A DNA stretch of 64,000 bases, from NCBI GenBank assembly GCA_023614405.1, contig CM042687.1:240524292-240588291 (forward strand), read 5' to 3'. Position 1 is the stretch's first letter, and every line of letters starts with the position of its first letter. Below the pieces are notes generated by a model. That model was not told the DNA's origin. It was given only the letters and a program-made list of their open reading frames with translations, and made no database searches. Shown here piece by piece: positions 10,561 to 19,743 of this stretch. Made by a program: the position numbers and the translations under genes. The DNA is from Avena insularis. Lineage: Eukaryota; Streptophyta; Magnoliopsida; Poales; Poaceae.

Positions 10561-11389
10561 TGACTCCGCCCCAGCATTCAAGGCCGCCATCGAGACCAAG
10601 TCGGTGGAACTTGTGGTAGGCGATGCCTCCAAGACCACCGCCATCGGGACGAACCTGGACCCTAAATAGGAACGCGTGCTCGTTGAGTTCCTCCGTGAGA
10701 ACAGGGACATCTTTGCCTGGCAACCTACCGACATGAAAGGTGTACCTAGGGAACTTGCCGAGCACAGCTTGAATATTGATCCAAAATGTAAACCATTTAA
10801 ACAACCTCTACGACACTTCGGAGACGAGAAGAGATGCGCCATAGGCAAAGAGATAGCTAGGTTACTTAAGGCTAGTTTTATCCAAGAAGTCCTTCACACA
10901 CGATGGGTGGCCAATCATGTACTTGTCCCCAAAAAGGGAACCAAAGAATTAAGAATGTGCGTTGATTACACCGGCTTGAACAAAGCATGTCCCAAAGATC
11001 CGTTTGCTTTTCCTCGCATTGACCAAGTCATTGACTCGACGATTGGCCCTGAGCTTTTGTGTTTTCTCGATGCATACTCAGGATACCACCAGATCAAGAT
11101 GAGGAAGTCGGACCAATTGGCCACTTCGTTCACTACACCCTATGGCACGTTCTGCTATGTCACGGTGCCCTTTGGGCTGAAAAACGCAGGTGCTACGTAC
11201 CAGTGGACAATGCAGCATTGCCTACATGATCAAATTGGTCGGAACGTTCACGCCTATGTGGAAGATATAGCGGTGATGTCTAAAAATTTAAACGACTTAA
11301 TCTTCGACTTAAAAGAAACCTTTGATAATCCCCGGAAATACAACATGATGCTTAACCCTAAGAAGTACGTCTTCGGGGTCCCAGCGGCA
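10561..11389 (+). pseudogene. T1 reverse transcriptase, catalytic motif altered
   Basis: After a linker ending NLDPK there is a TAG at 10667-10669, then the RT body: FLRENRDIFAW, VLVPKKG, MCVDYTGLNKACPKDPF, LCFLDAYSGYHQI, PFGLKNAGATYQ. The catalytic box at 11255-11266 reads Y-V-E-D instead of Y-V-D-D, so one metal-binding aspartate is glutamate and the enzyme is probably dead. A one-base loss near 11384-11389 (in the GPAG-K-L-L-G-F region) shifts the frame into the thumb and RNase H. RT would copy element RNA into DNA. Confidence 0.85.
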
Positions 11390-12669
11390 AATTGTTGGGC
11401 TTTATCTTTTCCCAGCATGGAATCAAGGTCAACCCGGAGAAAATCAAGGCCATCTTAAACATAAACCATCCGACATGCCTAAAGGACATACAACGGCTAA
11501 CAGGTTGCGCTGCAGCAGTTAGCCGGTTCGTCAGCCGACTTGGAGAGAAGGCTCTGCCGCTGTACAAGTTGCTGAAGAAGGCAGACAAATTCACGTGGAC
11601 GGACGAGGCAGATGCAACATTGAAGCAACTCAAGGAGATACTTTCCTCAGCGTCTATCCTTGCAGCACTGAAACCTGGTGAGCCCATGTTAATTTACTTG
11701 GTGGCCACCAACCGTGTAATCAGCATCGTCGTCGTGGTAGAGCGGAAAGAACCAGGCTATGAGCACGGAGTTCAACGACTAGTTTACTACGTAAGTGAGG
11801 TCTTGACGGAGTCCAAGCAGTGTTACCCGCACTACCAAAAGATATCTTATGGAGTGTTCCTTGCTTCTCGGAAGTTGAGGCACTACTTCCAGGAGCACCC
11901 TATCACAGTGGTAAGCAAGACTCCACTGTTCGACATCATCAACAATAGCGATGCTACAGGAAGGGTCGCGAAGTGGGGCATTGAACTTGTCGCCTTCGAG
12001 ATCACCTACAAGAGACGCAACGCTATCAAGTCACAAGCCTTGGAAGATTTCATCGCATATTGGACGGAGTTGCCAGATGCTACCCCAATGCCGGAGCTAG
12101 AATATTGGGTTATGCACTTTGATGGATCAAAGTTGCTCAACGGCTCGGGGGCTGGTGTACTGCTACAGTCACCAACCGGGGACAAGCTACACTACGTTCT
12201 GCAGATCCACTTCGAGGCTACGAACAACATGGCAGAGTATGAAGCACTCATTCACGGACTATTTGTAGCCAAGGATATTGGCATCAAGCGCATAGTTTAT
12301 TGTTGAGATTCCGACTTGGTTGCCCAGCAGGTGGATGGCACCTAGAACGCACATAACCCTATGATGGCAGCATGTCGCGACGAAGTGGACGAGATAGCCA
12401 AGATCTTCTTGGGCTACGAAGTCAAGTATGTACCTATGGAGCAAAACGAGGCGGATGATCTGCTATCTAAGCTTGGATCTGGGCGCAAACGAATTCTGCC
12501 TGGTGTTTTCTTGGAGCATCTACGGACACCATCCGTGAAGGGAGCAGACATAGACAACCCGGACAGAGTTGACTCTTTCGTTCACATGGTGACAAAGGTC
12601 CCTCCGGCTTGGACAAAACCGTTCATGGAATATCTCGAACACGGAACTTTGCCTGACGATGAAGTCTAA
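11390..12669 (+). pseudogene. T1 RT connection, RNase H and archaeal-type second RNase H
   Basis: The first part has the RT thumb and connection (NPEKIKAI, DIQRLTGCAAAVSRFVSRLG). A gypsy RNase H follows (VQRLVYYVSEVLTESKQCYPHYQK, LRHYFQEHPITVVS). A second RNase H then begins at MHFDGSKLLNGSGAGV with NNMAEYEALIHGL and D-S-D-L-V, the D/E/D pattern of archaeal-type RNase H that marks the Tat lineage. Stops at 12304-12306, about 12343-12345 and 12667-12669 interrupt it. The first lies between the E and last D motifs. The enzymes would remove RNA from the RNA:DNA hybrid. Confidence 0.82.
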
Positions 12670-13899
12670 AGACGACAAATAGTACGTCGAGCAAAGGGCT
12701 ATACCATAATCAATGGACAGCTCTACAAAATAAGCACCATTGGTGTATACCTTAAGTGTGTTTCCCAGCAAGAAGGTATTGAAATCCTCCGTGAAATCCA
12801 TCTCAGTGATTGCGGGCATCACATCGCTCCCTGATCGTTGGTCACTAAAGCTTTTCGGCAAGGAGTCTACTGGCTGACCGCGAAGGCGGACGCGGACAAG
12901 CTGATTGAGACATGCATGGGATGCCAGTATTATGCCCGACAACCACATGTTTCAGTTGAAGAATTGAGAACAATACCAATAACTTGGCCGTTAGTATTCT
13001 GGGGGATGGACATGGTTGGTCCGTTGCAGATGACACCATGTGGGTTTACGCATCTGCTAGTAGCAGTTGATAAATTCACCAAATGGATAGAAGCTAAACC
13101 CATCAGAAAGCTCGACGGGGCAACTGCCCTTAGTTTTGTCCGGGATCTAGTGGTGAGATTTGGTCTCCCACATAGCATTATCACCGACAACGACAACAAC
13201 TTGTCACTCGGAGAAGTGGAAGCTTATTGTTGGGAGAAAGGCATCCGACTTGACCTTGCATCTGTGGCGCACCCACAGTCCAATGGTCAGGTTGAGCGAG
13301 CCAATGGATTAATTCTGTAGGGAATCAAGCCACGTCTGGAAGCACCATTGCATAGAGCAGCTGGAGCTTGGGCGGAGGAATTACCATTTGTGTTGTGGAG
13401 TTTATGAACTACACCCAACAGATCTACCGGCTACACCCCTTACTTCATGGTATATGGAGCAGAAGCCATCCTGCCTTCCGACATTCTTCACGATGCACCA
13501 AGAGTTGCCGCCTATGATGAATATGACGCTGAAGAATCCAGATGCCTAGATGTGGACCTTCTCGAGGAAGAGCGCATATTGGCATGCCAAAGGTCCGCCA
13601 TCTACTAGCAAAAGCTACGCAGCTACCATACTCGCCGCATTTGGCATCACTCGTTTAAAGAGGGGGACCTGGTGCTCCGACTTAAGCAGAAGAAGTCACA
13701 CAAATTATCCCCGCCATGGGAAGGACCGTTCATCATAAGCAAGGCGCTACTCAATGGGTCTTACTACCTAGTTGACAATCGCGAGCTAAAGGATAGACCC
13801 AACGAGGATCATAAGCGCAAGCGACATGACCTGGATGATGACTACCCGGAGATTGATCGGCCATGGAACATAGCACAACAACGTCCTTTCTACACTTAG
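12670..13899 (+). pseudogene. T1 integrase
   Basis: The zinc-binding HHCC module is present (H-L-S-D-C-G-H-H ... C-M-G-C). The DDE core follows: GMDMVGP near 13006, SIITDND near 13170, then HPQSNGQVERANG with the glutamate. The C-terminal part has GDLVLRLKQKK, LSPPWEGPF and ends PWNIAQQRPFYT. Stops: TGA 12832-12834, TAG 13318-13320, TGA 13405-13407, TAG 13606-13608. In homologues these positions carry R, Q, R and Q. The protein would insert element DNA into the genome. There is no chromodomain, as usual for Tat. Confidence 0.85.
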
Positions 13900-13938
13900 C
13901 ATTTTTTATCTATTGTGTACCTCTTATATGATCAATGA

Positions 13939-13944
13939 AATAAA
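13939..13944 (+). terminator. poly(A) signal just after T1 pol
   Basis: AATAAA lies 40 bases after the pol stop, in the context AATGAAATAAATC. T2 has the same arrangement at 51702-51707. If used, it would end the sense transcript before the antisense gene and the 3' LTR. Confidence 0.45.
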
Positions 13945-14378
13945 TCTCTCTGGTTCACTCATATTTCTGAGTCGTTTACCTCCTTTAGTGTTCATTTTTG
14001 GATCGTATCAAACCTTTATGCACAAGCTTTGCGATTGCACTTGTGAAAATTCCGCCTACGGGTGTTAGCTTAAGTTTTCTGGTCTACACGTTCTTTGTTG
14101 TTTTTATGTGGATTCTGGAGTAGTGACTTTTGGCACTTATTTTTGGCAATTTTGTGTTTAGGTTATTAACGGTGCCATTGGGCATTATCGCCTGAGCTCA
14201 TAGTTCTGACAATGAGTCTTCCGACTCATGAAAGGTTAAGCATAAAAACCAAAGTAATGGATAAGCCAGCACTTGCTTAAAAAATATATACATGCTAGAA
14301 CCAGTTCTTGAGTAGCAGGAAATTACAACCATTGTTTTCTGCCTTAATTTAACAAGTAGTTTTTTCCGCATACAAATT
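13945..14378. other. T1 3' untranslated stretch
   Basis: T-rich, without a supportable frame. It lies between the end of sense pol and the end of the antisense gene, so the two genes converge here. Confidence 0.55.
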
Positions 14379-15531
14379 CTAGAGGAAACAAATATTACAT
14401 ATTGTTTTTTCATTCCTCTGCGCATGTGACTTGGACGCAGCATCATCAGCAGCAGGAGAGCCATCCTCCTCGAAGTCGGCGGTGTTGAGGGACTCGGAGG
14501 AGCTTTGATTATCGCTGTCAATAGTCTCCATGGGCACGAAGATGTTATGGTCGACCAACTCGAAGACTCTGGTATCAAAACCCGCGACGCCAAGATAGCT
14601 TTGTGATCTATTTTCTGGCCATCGTCGTCCATGTTGGGGATACCGGAGGTCACCATGTAAATGTCGGTGTTTTTGAAGTGCGCCTTGAACATTGACAGCG
14701 CCAACCCGGGTACATGAAGCTTTCTAGCTTAAAATACGCTCGGGGGCTTGGCGCAAGATCTCCAAGAACTTCATCACGGAATCCACCGCTTTGATGTTGA
14801 TCTGGAAGGGGGTTGGCTATTTCCTTGGCCTGCTTGATGGCGGTGTTGATAAAGTTGCCGGCAAGGACCATGCATTCTTTTGGCGGAGGAGTCGACTAGT
14901 TCAAACCAATAGGAGATGCAAAATTCCGGTAAAGGAACACATGAGCTTAGTAACACTTAAAATTTCAGAGTATCTAGCTTACAAAAGTACAAGGCGGAGA
15001 ATCGCTTACTGAAGATGCTAATCTCAGCCTGCTAGAGGGTATCCGCCATGGAGTCCCGTTCTTGTCGGAGGTTCTTCTATGCTTCAAGATTGCGCTGATT
15101 TTGCTCATCCGCAGCTCTCTTCTGCCCTTTCAGCATCGCGATCTCCTCCTTCAAGCGGTTCATCTTCGTGTTAGCAGATTCCTGCAGGACCTTCATGGAT
15201 ACCTCATGCATCTTTAGCATATCCTGCCTCTCCTGCTTAAGGATCTTGTTTTCGCTGTCCAGCGACTGAATATGCTTAGATTGCTCCACAATGTCCTTGG
15301 CCTTGTCAATGGCTTCTGCAAGATGGAGAAAGAATAGTACATGTTGAGTACTCGGAGAATGGCGGCACAAGACCAAGTCGGAGTACGAAAACGGAAGGAA
15401 AAACAGACTCTTGCTCTTGATGATTTGTTCCTTCAAGAAGGAAATTTTATCCTTTTCGGCTTCCAAATCCGCACGCATCTTCTAGAACTTCTCGTTGGCC
15501 ATGCCTCTCCGAGCATTCTCATTCCGTGAAA
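14379..15531 (-). pseudogene. T1 antisense extra gene, coiled-coil and C-terminal exons
   Basis: Minus-strand exons are recognisable. One starts near 15531 with a helical stretch (MRADLEAEKDKISFLKEQI). An intron ends in CCATCTTGCAG at about 15316. The next exon is a long coiled coil (IDKAKDIVEQSKHIQSL, LKEEIAMLKGQKR). After more gaps comes a C-terminal exon containing AVNVQGALQKHRHLHGD and an acidic S/D/E-rich tail, with the stop at 14379-14381. TAG codons near 15482 and 15076 fit glutamine decay. The N-terminal PF04195-type exons seen in T0 are absent and may be displaced by the T2 insertion. Function unknown. Confidence 0.55.
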
Positions 15532-15547
15532 AGAAAATTTAAAGCTG

Positions 15548-15965
15548 TTTAGTCTACTTGGAGCATCTAGCCGGATAACTATCCACCTAGAGGCTTGGGG
15601 GCTACAGTGAGAGTTTTTTTAACTTGGTAATATGCTTAGTCTTTCTTTTAAGCATCTAGTCGGAACTGTTCAGTTTTCAACTAGAAGCTTGGGGGCTACA
15701 GTATAAAGTTTTTTAACTCAGTCATATATTTAGTCTTTCTTTAAGTATATAGTCGGAACGAATTCAGTTACAACTAGAGACTTGGGGGCTACAGTATCGA
15801 AATTCACAAACACTGCGTATGCTACTCTGAAAGTATCTAGTCGGAATAATTCATTCAAACTAAATATTTGGGGGCTACAGTTAGAAGTTTTCTAGCTTAG
15901 TCACTCTTAGAGCATTTAGACGCAAAGACCTATGGTTTTCCGTCTAAATCCTCGGGGGCTACAAT
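15548..15965. repeat. degenerate tandem repeat, about five units of 75-100 bp
   Basis: Units share AGCATCTAGTCGGAA, then TTCAGTT..CAACTAGA, then CTTGGGGGCTACAGTA. The G-rich motif recurs near 15596, 15689, 15784, 15869 and 15953. On the minus strand it lies just upstream of a coding exon, so probably in an intron of the antisense gene. Tandem repeats in the 3' region are known in Tat/Ogre elements. Confidence 0.75.
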
Positions 15966-16032
15966 GGGATACTCATATGGAATGCAAAAGGAAAATAAAA
16001 CTTACAAGTGCGATGATTTTGAGGTTGGTAGC

Positions 16033-16522
16033 TGATGGGGATATGCCGACCGGGGTATTACCCAGCAGGACGTTTCCTACTGGCCCAAGCTGCCAGCGAG
16101 TGGGCATGCAGGACGGTGACTGAATCGGGACTTGGCGAGGACCTAGGCAACTGGAAGCTGGAGGCCCAGAAGCGTAGCTAGGCCCAGTCGGATTAGGTCA
16201 AGAACCCTCTGAATCCTTAACTAATTCGGTTGTAGATCTGTAAACCCTAGCGAGGTGAGCCTGTATAAACCTCCCTAGGGTACGCATAGGGGACAAGTTC
16301 CATCATACACCCTAGCGACTCGCCGCCTAGTCGTTGATCTCGCCCTTGTACTCTCTCCATAATACAATCTAGCAGGAGTAGGTCTTTACCATCCGGGGGC
16401 CGAACCTGGGTAAACCCTTGTGCCTCCGCCCTCATCTCGCACCGTAGATGGCTGGCCGCCCTTGCCATTTGTTCTACTACTCGCTGCTGATTGCAGCATC
16501 TGCCGTGGCCATTCCCACGATA
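16033..16522 (+). repeat. T2 5' LTR
   Basis: 490 bp, starting TGATGGGGATATGCC and ending CCACGATA. The terminal CA has become TA. A TATA box (TATAAA) is at 16264-16269. The end matches the T1 LTR in design (AGCAGGAGTAGG motif, then ACGAYA), but the body is unrelated. Confidence 0.75.
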
Positions 16523-16523
16523 G

Positions 16524-16541
16524 TGGCACCCACCATGGGGC
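16524..16541 (+). promoter_or_regulatory. T2 primer-binding site, decayed
   Basis: TGGCACCCACCATGGGGC differs from the T1 site only by two CG to CA changes, as expected from loss of methylated CG. Confidence 0.7.
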
Positions 16542-17554
16542 CTGGCCAGTCAAGCCGGTGTTCTGCGGCGAGATCCAATCTGCCCATCATTGAGACAATC
16601 GCCACCGGCCGCATGATCGCGATCGGCGAGATCCTCCAGATCTTGTTGAGAAGCTATGTCCCAGCAGCGCGCCCTGTCACGCACAACATGATCATGCCGA
16701 TCAGCACGATTAGCCTCTTCATCGATTTCGCCGATGTCATTGTCTCGGAGGACTCAGCTCACATCCGCGAGTCGCCACCATGCGACCGGATCTCCGAGAG
16801 ACAGGTCCGCACCATCCACCGCCTCGCCTCTGAGTACGACTCGGCCAACAACAATGTGGCCGAAACCACCATGGTTGCGGACGATGCGGCCCTCAACGAC
16901 GACGCCGACTCGGCGACCTCGGCGTCGACCGCCGGATCCATCGTCACCGCATCATCTGCGGGCTCAGTCACCCAGGTCTCCAACGTGGGAGACTTCGAGG
17001 ACCCCTCCATTCTTGGGATCTTTGACTTCAAATCCGGGTCAGAGAACTCTGGCGACTTCCACGTCGGATCCGGTAGCAACATCGCGGCCTAAATGGCGAA
17101 TGGTGTGGACGCCTCGCCGGACCCTTTCTCCACACTGATCCCGCTGACCGCGACAGTGACGGAGGTCGAAGAACTCCGCCTACGATTGGAGGAGGCGGTC
17201 CGCAAAGAACAAGACGAGCGCGGAAAATTTCGCCTCGAGCAGGTGACATCGCTAGAACTTTCGTGCTGCCACCAGCTCCGCATCAGGTCGCGCCTGAACC
17301 CTACCGTTCAGGGCCGCGCCCTGAACTTCGACGATGAAAATGTCCCGGCCCGCATGGCCGAGCGTGCGATCTGCGAGAACGCGCCGCTAGGAGGGAGCTC
17401 CCGGCCACCACCAGGCATGATGGCCAACAGCGCCCCCACTACCACCCGGCCGCACCCCCCAGGATCAGCCAAGAATCCTGGTCTCCTCGTGGGAGTGAGA
17501 CGCGAACGGCCTCCCGCTATTCTCCACCCCAATGGACAATGTCGTTCGTCGTGA
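16542..17554 (+). pseudogene. T2 gag N-terminal extension
   Basis: One frame with TAA at 17090-17092. An early segment ends MPISTISLFID, equivalent to PIGDIHLFISE in T1. A serine/alanine/aspartate-rich low-complexity part follows, then a short coiled coil (TEVEELRLRLEEAVRKEQDE near 17160) and a P/T-rich end. There is no half-gag copy of the kind seen in T1. After 17554 the frame is lost until about 17725. Function unknown beyond being a gag extension. Confidence 0.5.
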
Positions 17555-17724
17555 GCCGAGCCGCGGTCGACAACATCAACGTGACCGGGGAAGGTGCCCT
17601 GCAGATCCAGTATGCCAAGGCTCTACTCTCCAAGGCCGTCGAGCAACAAAACACGGGAGCCGACTCACAGGGCCGCATGTACTCGCGTTAGTCAGGCAGC
17701 AGGGCAGCCTCGAGCGGCCGCCCC

Positions 17725-18880
17725 ATGGCGGCAAACACCCTCAACTGCCCATCACCTGAGCCCCTGCAGCTCCAACACCGACCTGCACACGCGGCACTCT
17801 CCACCAACGACCCGCGACCAGCAAACAAGTTCGTCGCTGCCAATGGGCATCCAGTCGACGCACGAACCCACATCATCAACAACCAGAGCTGGCGCGCACG
17901 CCAGCCCGACGACTTGAGGCATACCCTCACCAACCGCCGCGGCGGCGAACCAAGGGGATCACTAAGCCGAGTCATACCCTAGTGCTTCAGACCGATGATC
18001 CGAGGCGAAAAATACTCGGCGAACTTCAAGGCGCCGAAGGAGATAGAGAAGTACGACCCCTCGTACGACCCTTCTGTATTGCTGGACACGTACCTCATGG
18101 TGATGGGAATTGCCGGCCACACCGACCTGCTCGCCGCTCGCTACCTCCCCCTGATGATGGAGGGACCGTGCCGGCAATGGATCAACACCCTCCCCGTAGA
18201 CAGCATCGACTCCTAGGAGGAAATGCGCTACGCCTTTGTCAGGCACTTCGAGGGCTCCTACACCCGTGCCACCACCATCGAGGACCTGGAGAGATGTGTC
18301 CAGGGACCCCGCGAGTCGACCCGTAGCTGGGTCCAATGGTGGCAGGACTTGTGGTACAACGCGGCCGGAATCAACCCGGACACTATGATCCACTGCTTCA
18401 AGACCTCGTGCCGCTACGAGCCCTTGGTCGCCAAACTCAAGAGGGTGTACAAAACACTCGACAATCTACCGGACCGCCTCGAGATCGCCAAGCGGTACGC
18501 GGAGGAGGACCCAAACCAAGAAACCGACGATGGGTCAGGAGGAAATTGCCGCACGAGCGGCCACAACAGCGGGAGACGACCCGAGCTACGCTATAACAAC
18601 ACTCGCCTCACCGGTAAGTGCCGCGGTGACGGGCGAGTCGACTTCGTCGCCAATGTGGGTTACGCTTTGCGCAAGCCCAAGAGCTTTCGCCGCGATGGAG
18701 GCCAGCTCCACAACGACGGCAACTACAAGGCGAAGCTGAGGTTCGACCCCGCGGCTCTCCTTAACCAGCCATGTGTTTTACACAGCAGGGAGGGGAAACC
18801 CGCCACGCACACGACCGCCGACTGCCACTCCATGAGGGAGATCGAGAAGGCACAACGCGCAAGGGAAGACCCCGACAACC
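17725..18880 (+). pseudogene. T2 gag capsid and knuckle
   Basis: The gag core is clear: ARYLPLMMEGPCRQWINTLP, RHFEGSYTRATTIEDLERCV, AGINPDTMIHCFKTSCRYEPL. Near the C-terminus is a C-V-L-H ... H-T-T-A-D-C-H knuckle like that of T1 gag. TAG stops occur near 17982 and at 18214-18216, the latter where the family has tryptophan. A frameshift at about 18860-18900 leads into protease. The protein would form the element's particle. Confidence 0.75.
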
Positions 18881-19742
18881 ACCCGCCAAACGGTGGAAAT
18901 TTGGCAACGACGCCGGCTCGCTTCACACCTTCACCGGCTTCAACACGAAGTGCAAGAAGAAGGTCATATCCCGCGCCGTCGCTGTCAACGCGGTGTCCCA
19001 GGTCGACATCCCCCAGTTCCCCAACTGGTCCGAGCAACAAATCACTTGGAGCCGCGAAGACCACTCGCCACGGATCAAATATCCGGGTCGAGTCGCCCTG
19101 GTGGTCAAGCCCAAGGTGGGGGACTACTGGCTCCCCAAGATGCTGATGGACGGCGGCAGCTCCATCAACATTATGTACCTGGACACGTTCAGGCGATTGC
19201 GGCTCCCACAGTCGATGATCGATACGACCTACACTACCTTCCACGACATCGTCCCCGGTCGAAAGGCGTACCCGATCATCAAGGTGACGTTGCCAGTCAC
19301 CTTCGGCACACCAGCGAACTTCCGCACCGAGCGGATCGTCTTCGAGCTGGTGCCTTTCAACAGCCCCTACCACTGCGTCCTGGGGCATTAGGCATTCGCC
19401 AAATTCATGGCAGCGCCCCACTATGTGTACAACGCGATGAAGCTCCCCGGGCCGTGCGGCATCATTACTATCCATGGCGACCCCGACATGGCGGCAGAGT
19501 GTGAGGACAAAGGCGCCGAGCTCGCCGACGCTGTCATAGACGCAGAGGTGAACCATGCGGAGGAGCTCGCCAAGTACACGAGCGGGGTCAACAACGACGA
19601 CCCCACCATAATCAAGAAGCCCAACTCGGAGGGCGGCGGGTCCACCGCATTCAAGGCAACGACGCACACTAACTCCGTCAAGTTGGTCCCAGGCGACTCC
19701 AGCCAGACGTTGACGATCGAAAAGGGCATGAGCCCAGCATAG
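18881..19742 (+). pseudogene. T2 aspartic protease and linker
   Basis: The catalytic box is MDGGSSINIMYLDTF at about 19147-19190; D-G-G replaces D-S-G, a variant common in Tat proteases. Then HDIVPGRKAYPIIKVTLPVTFG, FELVPFNSPYHCVLGH, and KFMAAPHYVYNAMKLPGP. TAG at 19389-19391 falls where homologues have glutamine (the G-R-Q-A-F position). The final TAG at 19740-19742 sits inside the target duplication of L1 and is homologous to the TAG at 10667 in T1. Confidence 0.75.
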
Positions 19743-19743
19743 G
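19739..19743. repeat. target-site duplication ATAGG, left copy (right copy 48469-48473)
   Basis: ATAGG precedes the L1 left end at 19744 and recurs immediately after the L1 right end at 48468. This proves the limits of the 28.7-kb interval and that T2 was the target. Confidence 0.93.

Larger units (their letters stand above)
5976..16032 (+). mobile_element. T1: Tat-lineage Ty3/gypsy retrotransposon, 3' part displaced
   Basis: Order: 5' LTR, primer-binding site, gag extension with an extra half-gag, proline-rich linker, gag, protease, RT, RNase H, archaeal-type RNase H, integrase, then an antisense gene and tandem repeats. The two RNase H domains and the antisense gene place it in the Tat lineage. 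No 3' LTR is seen before T2 starts at 16033, so the rest of T1 probably lies beyond the window. Several frameshifts and stops, and a changed RT catalytic motif, make it non-functional. Confidence 0.82.

Noticed and set aside
10667..10669. Programmed stop-codon readthrough between protease and RT
   Set aside because: The position recurs in T1 and T2, but CAG is the usual codon there and the window is full of CAG-to-TAG changes at other sites. No conserved readthrough context is visible.
15548..15965. CRISPR-like array
   Set aside because: Units are degenerate, without constant repeats and unique spacers, and lie in a plant retrotransposon.
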